Below, piece after piece: positions 37,889 to 46,089 of a stretch of 64,000 bases of DNA. Every line of letters starts with the position of its first letter. Position 1 is the first letter of the stretch. This DNA is from Xenorhabdus budapestensis (GTDB lineage Bacteria; Pseudomonadota; Gammaproteobacteria; Enterobacterales; Enterobacteriaceae). The position numbers and the translations under genes were made by a program. The stretch lies in contig NZ_NIBS01000001.1 of NCBI RefSeq assembly GCF_002632465.1, positions 261,404-325,403 of the forward strand, in the 5' to 3' direction. The notes beneath the pieces were generated by a model. The model made no database searches and was not told where the DNA came from. It saw only the letters and a list, made by a program, of their open reading frames with translations.

Positions 37889-38944
37889 TTACCATTCCAA
37901 CAATAACTGCCGTTCCAGTTGTGGATTCTGTAATGTCACATGCAGGCCAACTAACCGAACACCCCGGCCTTCTCTGCGAATTTCCCAAGCCTGTCTGGCT
38001 ATCCGAAGCAGATCCTGTTTATCTAATAGAGGATGAACATATTCCTGTGTCGTCAGTTGAAAATCATCAAATTTTAATTTAATGCCCTGACGAGCAATAC
38101 GGAGATCGGGCTTGACCTTTCCCAACCGCTTTTCCAGTTCAGGGTAAAGATATTCAACCAATTCGGCACAATCACGCCAATCATGAATATCCTGCGCCAG
38201 TGTTTTTTCTACACCAACAGACTTACGTAAGCGCTCAGGCTTGATTAAACGCTCATCAATACCATGACAACGCTGCCAAAGTGCCAAGCCAAATTTCCCC
38301 AATTTTTTTATTAACTCTAACTTGTCATAGCGTTGCACATCCACACAGGTTTCCAAACCCATATCTGATAATCGATTAGCAGTTACTTTCCCCACGCCAG
38401 GAATTTTGTGTAATGGTAAAGATTGTACAAACTCTTCAACTTGTTCAGGAGCAATCACATATTGACCATTGGGTTTATTAATATCTGATGCAATTTTGGC
38501 CAGAAATTTAACGGGTGCAACACCTGCCGAAGCAGTTAGTTGCAACTCCTTAAAAATTACCTGACGAATCTCTTTAGCAATTAACGTAGCGGAGCCATGA
38601 CAATATTGGCAATCCGTTACATCCAGATAAGCCTCATCCAGAGAAAGTGGTTCAATCAGTTCGGTATAACGGGAAAAAATTTGGCGGATATGTTGAGAAA
38701 CTTCTTTATAGAACACCATTCGTCCTGAAATCACTTTCAATTGAGGACAAAGTTTCAATGCCATTGAGGTAGACATAGCGCTGTGTACGCCGAAACGGCG
38801 GGCAGGATAATTGGCTGTACTGATAACACCTCGCCTGTCAGCGCTGCCACCAACAGCAATAGGAATATCGCGAAGTGATGGATTATCCCGCATTTCAATA
38901 GCAGCAAAAAAGCAGTCCATATCAATATGAATAATCTTGCGCAT
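37889..38944 (-). CDS. dinB: DNA polymerase IV DinB
   Basis: Pol IV is a Y-family translesion polymerase that bypasses N2-dG adducts and extends misaligned primers. From ATG 38944 (MRKIIHIDMDCFFAAIEM) it is 351 aa, the E. coli length. Catalytic acidic residues lie in DMD (8-10) and SLDEAYLD (~102-109); the helix-hairpin-helix IPGVGKVTANRL and little-finger domain follow. Its C-terminus ends LERQLLLEW, close to the beta-clamp binding tail (E. coli QLVLGL). A LexA box lies 21 bp upstream. Confidence 0.97.
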   Translation of the reverse strand: MRKIIHIDMDCFFAAIEMRDNPSLRDIPIAVGGSADRRGVISTANYPARRFGVHSAMSTSMALKLCPQLKVISGRMVFYKEVSQHIRQIFSRYTELIEPLSLDEAYLDVTDCQYCHGSATLIAKEIRQVIFKELQLTASAGVAPVKFLAKIASDINKPNGQYVIAPEQVEEFVQSLPLHKIPGVGKVTANRLSDMGLETCVDVQRYDKLELIKKLGKFGLALWQRCHGIDERLIKPERLRKSVGVEKTLAQDIHDWRDCAELVEYLYPELEKRLGKVKPDLRIARQGIKLKFDDFQLTTQEYVHPLLDKQDLLRIARQAWEIRREGRGVRLVGLHVTLQNPQLERQLLLEW

Positions 38945-38965
38945 CTGATCTCTCCACGACAAAGA

Positions 38966-38985
38966 AACTGTATAAAAATACAGTT
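38966..38985 (-). promoter_or_regulatory. LexA (SOS) box of dinB
   Basis: AACTGTATAAAAATACAGTT is a perfect CTGT-N8-ACAG operator with extended symmetry, just upstream of the dinB start. Confidence 0.92.
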
Positions 38986-39129
38986 AAAAATCATAACGCG
39001 CTACTTTTTTTAACCATTTTTATCATACAGGCAAATATCAACCTGCATTTCACTCTTATTATCTCTCTTCCAGAGGTCTTTTATTCTAAAAATTAACTAA
39101 TCAGGAATTAGATTATTTTTCCAACAAGG

Positions 39130-39158
39130 ACGGTCTGCAATGACATATTACAGACCGT
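39130..39158 (-). terminator. Candidate betT terminator
   Basis: ACGGTCTG and CAGACCGT form a perfect 8-bp stem just downstream of the betT stop (39166); the T-run is poor. Confidence 0.45.
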
Positions 39159-39165
39159 TTCCGGT

Positions 39166-41208
39166 TTATACCCCACTTGGGAAAATCAAAGTCTGTCCTG
39201 GAGCTTCACGGTTCAAATGAATAAAATTCAGATGTTTTTCATAGTGATCAAGAATATCGCTGATTATTTGTTCTTTTGTGTAGCCCATTAAATCATTACC
39301 CTGCGTACCTTCCATCAGAAAGGTTTCCAACCGGAAGTAATAAGACTTACCCAATCTCGCACGATAAGTAAATCCGGGCACGGAATAGCGTTGCGGCCAT
39401 ACCTGATAAATAAAATTCTGTTCTTCCCCCAAATCAACAATCAGTTCAAGCGGGCTAAGGCGCTTATCCTCCTCCGAAGGCAGTGTGCTAAATTGCACTT
39501 TCGCACCGCGTAATTCCAACTCTTTTGCAACTTCCTGCATCGCAGGACGACATACCATATCCAACATACGTTGGGTACTTTTCGTTCCCGGAAAATGCAT
39601 CATACGACTCAGGCGCTGCTTCCAGTTCAAAGAACCATTGTCATGCACCAATGTTGGGGATGTATTCTGCAATGCACTGGCCTTACGGAAGTCTTCCACT
39701 CGCAATGATTTATACAATCCCGCCATAATAAAGAAGATCACAAAACTAAACGGTAATCCCATAATTACTGTGGTGTTTTGTAAAGCAGAGATACCATCCG
39801 TCATCAATATGCCCAATGTCAGTACACCAATTGCCACAGACCAGAATATCCGCAGCCAGTTTGGTGCGTCATTATTAATATCACTGAGGTTAGATGTGAA
39901 ATTGCCTAAAACCAACGATCCCGAATCGGCCGATGTGACATAAAATAACAGCCCGGTGATAGTGGCAACGGAAGCACTAAAAGTAAAAGCCGGATAAAGT
40001 GCCAGAAGGTTATAAAAACCTTGCTCCGGATGGAGCAATACTGTTTCAGCTAATTGCCGATTACCGTGAAGAATTTCATATAACGCACTGTTACCAAAAA
40101 TCGATAACCAAAGCAGCGTAAAAACAAATGGAATAACCAGGGTTCCCATTACAAACTGGCGGATCGTTCGGCCACGGGAAATACGCGCAAGGAATAATCC
40201 AACAAACGGTGACCAGGCAACCCACCATGCCCAGAAAAATAGTGTCCAGTTATTCATCCATTCGGTCGGACGTTCAAATGCGAAACTATTGAGTGTCATG
40301 CTCATAAAACGGCTGATGTAATCACCAACATTCTGCACCAGTCCATTAAGCAAAAATTCTGTATCCCCTACAAACAAGATAAATAGAATCAACCCTAATG
40401 CCAGTAACACATTCAATTCGGACAAAAATCGAATGCCTTTGTTCACACCAGAGGTGACAGATACCGTTGCTACTATCACCGACAGCAGTATTAATCCCCC
40501 CTGAACGCCCAAGCCCTGTGGCAGCCCGAAAAGCACTTTCAAACCGTAATTTAGCTGCACCACACCGATTCCCAATGTAGTTGCGATACCGAAAATCGTG
40601 CCTATTACCGCAGCGATATCCACGGTATGACCGATAGGCCCTTTGATACGATTGCCAAAAATAGGATAGAGCGCTGAACGGATAGTTAATGGCAAGTTGT
40701 AACGATAACTGAAATAGCCCAGAGCAATCCCCATCAGAGCATACATAGACCAGCCCGTCAGGCCATAGTGGAACAATGTCCACACCATCGCCTGACGAGC
40801 TGCTTCAATCGTTTCTCCTTCCCCCGTAGGTGGACGCATATATTGCGTAACCGGTTCAGCTACTGAGAAAAACATCAAATCAATACCTATCCCGGCAGCA
40901 AACAACATTGCCGCCCAACTGAGCAAACTGAACTCAGGCTTAGATTGTTCCGGCCCTAGTTTGATAGAACCAAAACGGGAAGATGCAACAAATATGACAA
41001 AGACAATATAAAGCGTTGCAGCCAGCAGGTAGTACCAGCCAAAAGTTTTAGATACCCAGTTCAGCGTACTTTTTATCCAGATACTCGTTGCATCCGTAAA
41101 GAAAAACGTGAAAAGAGAAAAGACAATAATTAACACTGCTGAGATAAAAAAAACGACAGAGTTCAGTGTATCCTTCTGAATGTTTTTTGGACTGTCTTGT
41201 GTGTTCAT
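39166..41208 (-). CDS. betT: High-affinity choline transporter BetT
   Basis: A BCCT-family proton/sodium-coupled importer of choline, the precursor of glycine betaine. The 680 aa (E. coli 677) have about 12 membrane segments with the BCCT blocks LSWAAMLFAAGIGIDLMFF, GWSMYALMG and WTLFFWAWWVAWSPFVGLFLARISRGRTIR, plus a ~150-residue cytoplasmic C-terminal tail linked in relatives to osmotic sensing. It is divergent from betIBA with a BetI-like dyad between them, the E. coli layout. Confidence 0.95.
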   Translation of the reverse strand: MNTQDSPKNIQKDTLNSVVFFISAVLIIVFSLFTFFFTDATSIWIKSTLNWVSKTFGWYYLLAATLYIVFVIFVASSRFGSIKLGPEQSKPEFSLLSWAAMLFAAGIGIDLMFFSVAEPVTQYMRPPTGEGETIEAARQAMVWTLFHYGLTGWSMYALMGIALGYFSYRYNLPLTIRSALYPIFGNRIKGPIGHTVDIAAVIGTIFGIATTLGIGVVQLNYGLKVLFGLPQGLGVQGGLILLSVIVATVSVTSGVNKGIRFLSELNVLLALGLILFILFVGDTEFLLNGLVQNVGDYISRFMSMTLNSFAFERPTEWMNNWTLFFWAWWVAWSPFVGLFLARISRGRTIRQFVMGTLVIPFVFTLLWLSIFGNSALYEILHGNRQLAETVLLHPEQGFYNLLALYPAFTFSASVATITGLLFYVTSADSGSLVLGNFTSNLSDINNDAPNWLRIFWSVAIGVLTLGILMTDGISALQNTTVIMGLPFSFVIFFIMAGLYKSLRVEDFRKASALQNTSPTLVHDNGSLNWKQRLSRMMHFPGTKSTQRMLDMVCRPAMQEVAKELELRGAKVQFSTLPSEEDKRLSPLELIVDLGEEQNFIYQVWPQRYSVPGFTYRARLGKSYYFRLETFLMEGTQGNDLMGYTKEQIISDILDHYEKHLNFIHLNREAPGQTLIFPSGV

Positions 41209-41347
41209 AGGCAGTTCCTGAAATTAATGAAAAGAAAAAACGAAAAAGAATAATGACAATAACCATATGAATAATAAATAAAAAATAAACTAACTCTCAA
41301 TAGTTCCAATTCCATTTTGTAAAAATATTGTAATAAAACATATTTAA

Positions 41348-41371
41348 TTTTGATTGAACATTCAATTAAAA
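41348..41371. promoter_or_regulatory. BetI-type operator between betT and betI
   Basis: A 24-bp dyad: TTTTGATTGAA, centre CA, TTCAATTAAAA, with one mismatch between arms. It lies 45 bp before betI and 140 bp before betT. TetR-family BetI represses both directions until choline binds. Confidence 0.75.
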
Positions 41372-41416
41372 AAAAGTTTAATAGCGCCGGATCATTGATT
41401 TTCTGAGCGTAAGGTC

Positions 41417-41998
41417 ATGCCCAAAATTGGAATACAGTCGATAAGAAAACAACAACTCATTGATGCAACATTAGCGGTCATCAATGAAGTTGGAATGCAG
41501 GAAGCAAGTATTGCGCAGATAGCCAGAAAAGCCGGGGTTTCTAACGGTATTATCAGTCACTATTTCAAAGATAAGAACAGATTACTTGAAGCAGCTATGC
41601 GGCATCTATTGTATCAACTCAAAATGGCTGTAGCACGACGGTTAAGGCTACTCAACAATGCTACTCCGGCTCAAAGGCTAACAGCCATCGTTGAAGGAAA
41701 TTTTGACGCCAGTCAAATCAATAATGCAGCCATGAAAACCTGGCTGGCTTTTTGGGCCAGCAGCATGCACCAGCCCAATTTGTACCGATTACAACAAGTG
41801 AACGAACGTCGCTTATATTCCAATATCTGTGTTGAATTCAGAAGGACTCTACCCAAAAGAGAAGCGCAACTGGCAGCACAAGGGCTGGCAGCTCTGATTG
41901 ACGGTATCTGGCTGAGAAGTGCCTTGAGCAGCAAGCCCTTTGATATAGAAAGTGCCTTCACTATCACCATCGATTATATCGAGCAGAAACTCAGATAA
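41417..41998 (+). CDS. betI: TetR-family choline-responsive repressor BetI
   Basis: BetI represses betT and betIBA; choline relieves repression. The 193 aa have an N-terminal helix-turn-helix ([33 protein letters not shown], ~28-60) that is the TetR signature and matches E. coli BetI. The C-terminal ligand domain has [10 protein letters not shown] and [15 protein letters not shown]. It lies 35 bp before betB. Confidence 0.96.
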   Translation: MPKIGIQSIRKQQLIDATLAVINEVGMQEASIAQIARKAGVSNGIISHYFKDKNRLLEAAMRHLLYQLKMAVARRLRLLNNATPAQRLTAIVEGNFDASQINNAAMKTWLAFWASSMHQPNLYRLQQVNERRLYSNICVEFRRTLPKREAQLAAQGLAALIDGIWLRSALSSKPFDIESAFTITIDYIEQKLR

Positions 41999-42033
41999 CC
42001 TGTGTACCCTGAATTCTGATCTAAGGAGACTCT

Positions 42034-43512
42034 ATGACCCGTTTTGGTTTACAGAAGCTTTATATCCACGGTGCTTATGTTGATAGTGCCAACCCTGATA
42101 GAAACACTTTTGATGCAATCAATCCAGCCAATGGTGAAGTCATTGCTCAATTGCAGGCTGCAACTGAACAAGATGTTGAGCTGGCTGTGGAAAGTGCCCA
42201 AAAAGGACAAAAAATCTGGGCAGCAATGACTGCGGTAGAGCGTTCACGGATCTTACTTAAAGCAGCAGATATTCTCCGTGAGCGCAATGATGAATTGTCC
42301 GAACTGGAAACACTGGATACCGGCAAACCGCTCTCCGAAACTCAACTAATTGATATCCTTACCGGTGCCGACGTTATGGAATATTATGCCGGTCTGATCC
42401 CTGCGATTGAAGGCCAGCAAATTCCATTGCGTGAATCCTCTTTCATCTATACGCGTCGTGAACCACTAGGCGTCGTGGCAGGCATTGGGGCATGGAACTA
42501 TCCAATCCAAATTGCCTTGTGGAAATCAGCACCAGCGCTGGCGGCTGGTAATGCCATGATTTTCAAACCCAGTGAAGTGACTTCCCTCACCGCCCTGAAG
42601 CTCGCTGAAATTTATACTGAAGCGGGTTTACCTGATGGCGTATTTAACGTCCTGACAGGCATGGGGCATGAAGTGGGCCATTATCTGGCTGTCCATCCGA
42701 AAATCGCCAAAATGTCTTTTACCGGCGGTATTGTCACCGGCAAGAAAGTGATGGCTAACGCATCCGGCTCAACATTGAAAGAAGTCACAATGGAACTGGG
42801 TGGTAAATCTCCGTTGATCATTTTCGATGATGCCAATCTGGATCGGGCTGCCGATATCGCCATGATGGCAAACTTTTTCAGTTCAGGTCAGGTCTGTACC
42901 AACGGTACACGCGTTTTTATCCCGAAGGCACTGGCTCCCCATTTTGAAAATAAAATCATGGAGCGTATCAAACGGATCCGCATTGGCTCACCGCTTGATC
43001 CGAATACCAATTTTGGCCCATTGGTAAGCTTCCAGCATATGGAATCTGTCTTACGCTACATAGAAAGCGGCAAAAATTCAGGTGCCCGTTTGCTATATGG
43101 TGGTAAACGCTTAATGGACGGTGATCTGGCGAAAGGGGCATTTATTGCACCAACCGTATTTACCGACTGTACCGATGACATGCTGATTACCCAGGAAGAA
43201 ATTTTCGGCCCGGTAATGTGTATTCTGACCTACGAAACAGAAGATGAGGTCATTGCTCGCGCTAATAACACAGATTATGGCCTTGCCGCAGGAGTAGTGA
43301 CGAAAGATTTATCCCGTGCTCACCGTGTTATCCACCAATTAGAAGCCGGGATTTGTTGGATCAACACATGGGGAGAATCACCGGCAGTTATGCCAGTCGG
43401 TGGCTACAAACATTCTGGTGTCGGACGCGAAAATGGGCTGGTTACTCTACAACACTATACACAGATTAAATCAATACAGGTTGAACTAGGAAATTTCGAA
43501 TCCCTATTTTAA
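42034..43512 (+). CDS. betB: Betaine aldehyde dehydrogenase BetB
   Basis: BetB oxidises betaine aldehyde to glycine betaine with NAD(P)+. The 492 aa are a standard aldehyde dehydrogenase: catalytic C288 in [15 protein letters not shown], general base E254 in MELGGKSP, and K178 in [24 protein letters not shown] is typical of BetB. The AAGGAG ribosome site lies 6 bp before the ATG. Followed 27 bp later by betA. Confidence 0.97.
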   Translation: MTRFGLQKLYIHGAYVDSANPDRNTFDAINPANGEVIAQLQAATEQDVELAVESAQKGQKIWAAMTAVERSRILLKAADILRERNDELSELETLDTGKPLSETQLIDILTGADVMEYYAGLIPAIEGQQIPLRESSFIYTRREPLGVVAGIGAWNYPIQIALWKSAPALAAGNAMIFKPSEVTSLTALKLAEIYTEAGLPDGVFNVLTGMGHEVGHYLAVHPKIAKMSFTGGIVTGKKVMANASGSTLKEVTMELGGKSPLIIFDDANLDRAADIAMMANFFSSGQVCTNGTRVFIPKALAPHFENKIMERIKRIRIGSPLDPNTNFGPLVSFQHMESVLRYIESGKNSGARLLYGGKRLMDGDLAKGAFIAPTVFTDCTDDMLITQEEIFGPVMCILTYETEDEVIARANNTDYGLAAGVVTKDLSRAHRVIHQLEAGICWINTWGESPAVMPVGGYKHSGVGRENGLVTLQHYTQIKSIQVELGNFESLF

Positions 43513-43539
43513 CCCACGACTGAAACAGAGGAGATAACA

Positions 43540-45234
43540 ATGGCATTTGACTACATTATTATCGGTGCTGGTTCAGCGGGTAATGTGCTTGCAACTCGTT
43601 TAACGGAAGATCCGAATGTTACTGTCCTGTTGCTGGAAGCAGGTGGGCCAGATTACCGATTCGACTTTCGTACTCAAATGCCAGCAGCGCTGGCATATCC
43701 CTTGCAGGGAACCCGTTACAACTGGGCGTATGAAACCGATCCCGAACCCTACATGAATAACCGTCGTATGGAATGTGGACGGGGTAAGGGAGTAGGGGGA
43801 TCGTCATTGATCAATGGCATGTGCTATATCCGTGGCAATGCGATGGACTTTGATAATTGGGCAAAACAACCCGGTCTGGAAGATTGGGGGTATCTCGATT
43901 GCCTGCCTTATTTCCGTAAAGCAGAGTCACGGGATATTGGCCCGAATGACTACCATGGCGGCGATGGCCCTGTCAGTGTTACCACACCCAAGGCCGATAA
44001 TAATGAGCTTTTTCATGCGATGGTAGAAGCCGGTATTCAGGCTGGCTATCCAAGTACTGACGACCTGAATGGCTACCAGCAAGAAGGCTTTGGCCCGATG
44101 GATCGTACTGTCACACCAAAAGGCCGTCGCTCCAGCACTGCTCGCGGTTATCTGGATCAAGCCAAATCTAGATCTAACCTAGCCATTATGACTCATGCAC
44201 TAACAGACACCATCAAATTTAAGGGTAAAACTGCCGTTGGTGTCGATTTCTACCAAGGTAATAGTTCAACACTGACGCAGGCCAAAGCACGCAAAGAAGT
44301 TTTGCTCTGTGCCGGAGCCATCGCTTCCCCGCAGATTTTGCAGCGTTCAGGCATTGGCCCTGAAGATGTATTGCATGAATTTGGTATTCCTGCGATACAT
44401 ATTTTGCCCGGTGTAGGGCAAAATCTTCAGGATCATCTTGAAATGTACCTGCAATATGAGTGCCTCGAACCTGTTTCTCTCTATCCTTCTTTGAAATGGT
44501 ATAACCAACCAATGATTGGGGCTGAATGGTTATTTAAAGGCACTGGTATTGGTGCCAGTAATCATTTTGAAGCCGGTGGTTTTATCCGCACCAGTGAAAA
44601 ATTTGCCTGGCCCAATATTCAGTATCACTTCTTACCCGTTGCCATTAACTACAATGGTAGTAATGCAGTCAATAAACACGGCTTTCAGGCTCACGTCGGT
44701 TCGATGCGTTCCCCAAGTCGGGGGCGTGTGAAAATCAAGTCACGTGACCCACACCAGCATCCAAGCATTTTGTTCAACTATATGTCTACAGAACAGGACT
44801 GGCAGGAATTCCGCGATGCCATTCGCATTACACGGGAAATTATGGCACAACCCGCACTTGCTCCTTATTGTGGCCAGGAAATAAGCCCCGGATCTGGTAT
44901 CCAGACAGATGAGCAGTTGGATGCCTTTATTCGGGAGCGTGCCGAAACAGCGTTTCATCCATCCTGTAGTTGTAAAATGGGATTTGATGAAATGGCTGTT
45001 GTTGATAGTCAAGGGCGAGTGCATGGTGTTGAAAACCTGCGTGTCATTGATGCGTCTATAATGCCGGAAATTATTACCGGTAATTTGAATGCCACCACTA
45101 TCATGATGGCAGAGAAAATTGCCGATAAAATCCGGGGACATCCCCCTCTGCCCCGCAGTCAGGCAAAATATTATGTCGCCAATGGTGCCCCGGTACGCAA
45201 ATCGCCAGTAAACACATCATCAGAGAGTTCCTGA
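43540..45234 (+). CDS. betA: Choline dehydrogenase BetA
   Basis: BetA is a membrane-associated FAD enzyme of the GMC oxidoreductase family that oxidises choline to betaine aldehyde. The 564 aa start with the dinucleotide motif [18 protein letters not shown] (~4-21). GMC signatures [15 protein letters not shown] (~80-94) and [16 protein letters not shown] (~261-276) follow, with the active-site histidine in [10 protein letters not shown]. Last gene of betIBA; ribosome site GAGGAG. Confidence 0.97.
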   Translation: MAFDYIIIGAGSAGNVLATRLTEDPNVTVLLLEAGGPDYRFDFRTQMPAALAYPLQGTRYNWAYETDPEPYMNNRRMECGRGKGVGGSSLINGMCYIRGNAMDFDNWAKQPGLEDWGYLDCLPYFRKAESRDIGPNDYHGGDGPVSVTTPKADNNELFHAMVEAGIQAGYPSTDDLNGYQQEGFGPMDRTVTPKGRRSSTARGYLDQAKSRSNLAIMTHALTDTIKFKGKTAVGVDFYQGNSSTLTQAKARKEVLLCAGAIASPQILQRSGIGPEDVLHEFGIPAIHILPGVGQNLQDHLEMYLQYECLEPVSLYPSLKWYNQPMIGAEWLFKGTGIGASNHFEAGGFIRTSEKFAWPNIQYHFLPVAINYNGSNAVNKHGFQAHVGSMRSPSRGRVKIKSRDPHQHPSILFNYMSTEQDWQEFRDAIRITREIMAQPALAPYCGQEISPGSGIQTDEQLDAFIRERAETAFHPSCSCKMGFDEMAVVDSQGRVHGVENLRVIDASIMPEIITGNLNATTIMMAEKIADKIRGHPPLPRSQAKYYVANGAPVRKSPVNTSSESS

Positions 45235-45238
45235 AAAA

Positions 45239-45265
45239 AAGGGTGATCATGTTCAGATCACCCTT
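45239..45265. terminator. Terminator between betA and the 11-mer lipoprotein gene
   Basis: AAGGGTGATC-ATGTTCA-GATCACCCTT. On the minus strand it is followed by seven Ts, so it is a strong terminator for the lipoprotein gene; on the plus strand it lies 5 bp after the betA stop. Confidence 0.8.
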
Positions 45266-45310
45266 CCTATATGAATAAATTATCAGAATGATAAATTCTG
45301 ATACGTTGAA

Positions 45311-45820
45311 TTAACCTTCCTCTTTTTTGCTATTATCACCTTTAAGACTGTTGATTAAATCATCCGTCTTTTTATCGGCATCCGATTTTATTTCTTTCGT
45401 CTTCGACTTTACTGCATCTGCAAACTGATTAATTTTATCCGTGGCCTGTTGTTGTATCTCCCCCGCTTTGGCTGTCATCTTATCCGCTGCGTCATTTAGA
45501 GATTTTGTAACATCACCCGTATTGGAAGACTGCGTTTGACTTACCGCATCATGAGTGGAATGGTTCATATTACCCTGTTTTTCCTTGGATTTATCTACCG
45601 ATTCACGCTCTCCACCCGCAGCATTGTCTTTCATGTCCTGTGATTTTTCTTTTTCATTGTCCGTCATTTCTGAGTTTTTCTGCTCAGTATCCGTTTTCAT
45701 TTGAGATGCACTATCTTCGGTTTGATGGGTTGAATCCTCCGCTTTTTTGGAAGCATCATCACAGCCTGCAATAAATGCCACAATTCCTACCAAGAACAGC
45801 GTACTAAGAATCTTCTTCAT
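45311..45820 (-). CDS. Hydrophilic inner-membrane-type lipoprotein with 11-residue repeats
   Basis: I do not recognise this protein. The 169 aa begin with a lipoprotein signal ending in FIAGC (C20). The next residues are Asp-Asp, a Lol-avoidance signal that would keep the mature protein on the periplasmic face of the inner membrane. The rest is very hydrophilic (K, D, S, E, T, Q, N). Residues ~115-160 show exact 11-residue periodicity: K118/K129/K140/K151 and I122/F133/I144/L155. This resembles LEA group 3 or apolipoprotein-like amphipathic helices. It lies next to the betaine locus, but on the opposite strand. A role in osmotic or desiccation stress is inference only. Confidence 0.75.
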   Translation of the reverse strand: MKKILSTLFLVGIVAFIAGCDDASKKAEDSTHQTEDSASQMKTDTEQKNSEMTDNEKEKSQDMKDNAAGGERESVDKSKEKQGNMNHSTHDAVSQTQSSNTGDVTKSLNDAADKMTAKAGEIQQQATDKINQFADAVKSKTKEIKSDADKKTDDLINSLKGDNSKKEEG

Positions 45821-45914
45821 TGACTAACCCCTTGCACTTACGGAAATGACCTTGCGAATGAGTGTTTTGGTTTTTATACCACAACATCCCATAAGCACTT
45901 TGCAGCAAACCATA

Positions 45915-46004
45915 CCTATAAAAGCTATGTCTATAAAAAGCTATGCCGATAAAAAAACTGTACTGATAAAAAACTGTGCCGATAAAAAACATGCAGATAA
46001 AAAT
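45915..46004. repeat. Degenerate tandem repeat upstream of the TonB receptor gene
   Basis: Six consecutive units carrying [CTA][TG]ATAAAA begin at 45916, 45931, 45947, 45964, 45980 and 45995, at steps of 15, 16, 17, 16 and 15 bp. Between them lie variants of GCTATG, CTGTAC or CTGTGC. The last unit runs into the Fur-like palindrome. Confidence 0.7.
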
Positions 46005-46023
46005 AATTCTCATTTTTATCTGC
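45993..46023 (+). promoter_or_regulatory. Fur-type palindrome upstream of the TonB receptor
   Basis: GCAGATAAAAAT and ATTTTTATCTGC form a perfect 12-bp inverted repeat around AATTCTC. Its core AATAATTCTCATTT resembles Fur boxes of iron-repressed genes (GATAAT hexamers). It is ~65 bp before the chosen start, so iron-dependent repression is likely. Confidence 0.65.
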
Positions 46024-46089
46024 CCGACTTGCTTTCTTAGATGACTTATAACAATGCAATATTTCACACAAACACATTTTAGGAAATTT

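Noticed and set aside
45804-46067. Phe/Tyr-rich 87-codon minus-strand frame over the repeat array
   Set aside because: Its repeats are the translation of the A-rich tandem DNA repeat; it has no ribosome site and overlaps the lipoprotein gene start.
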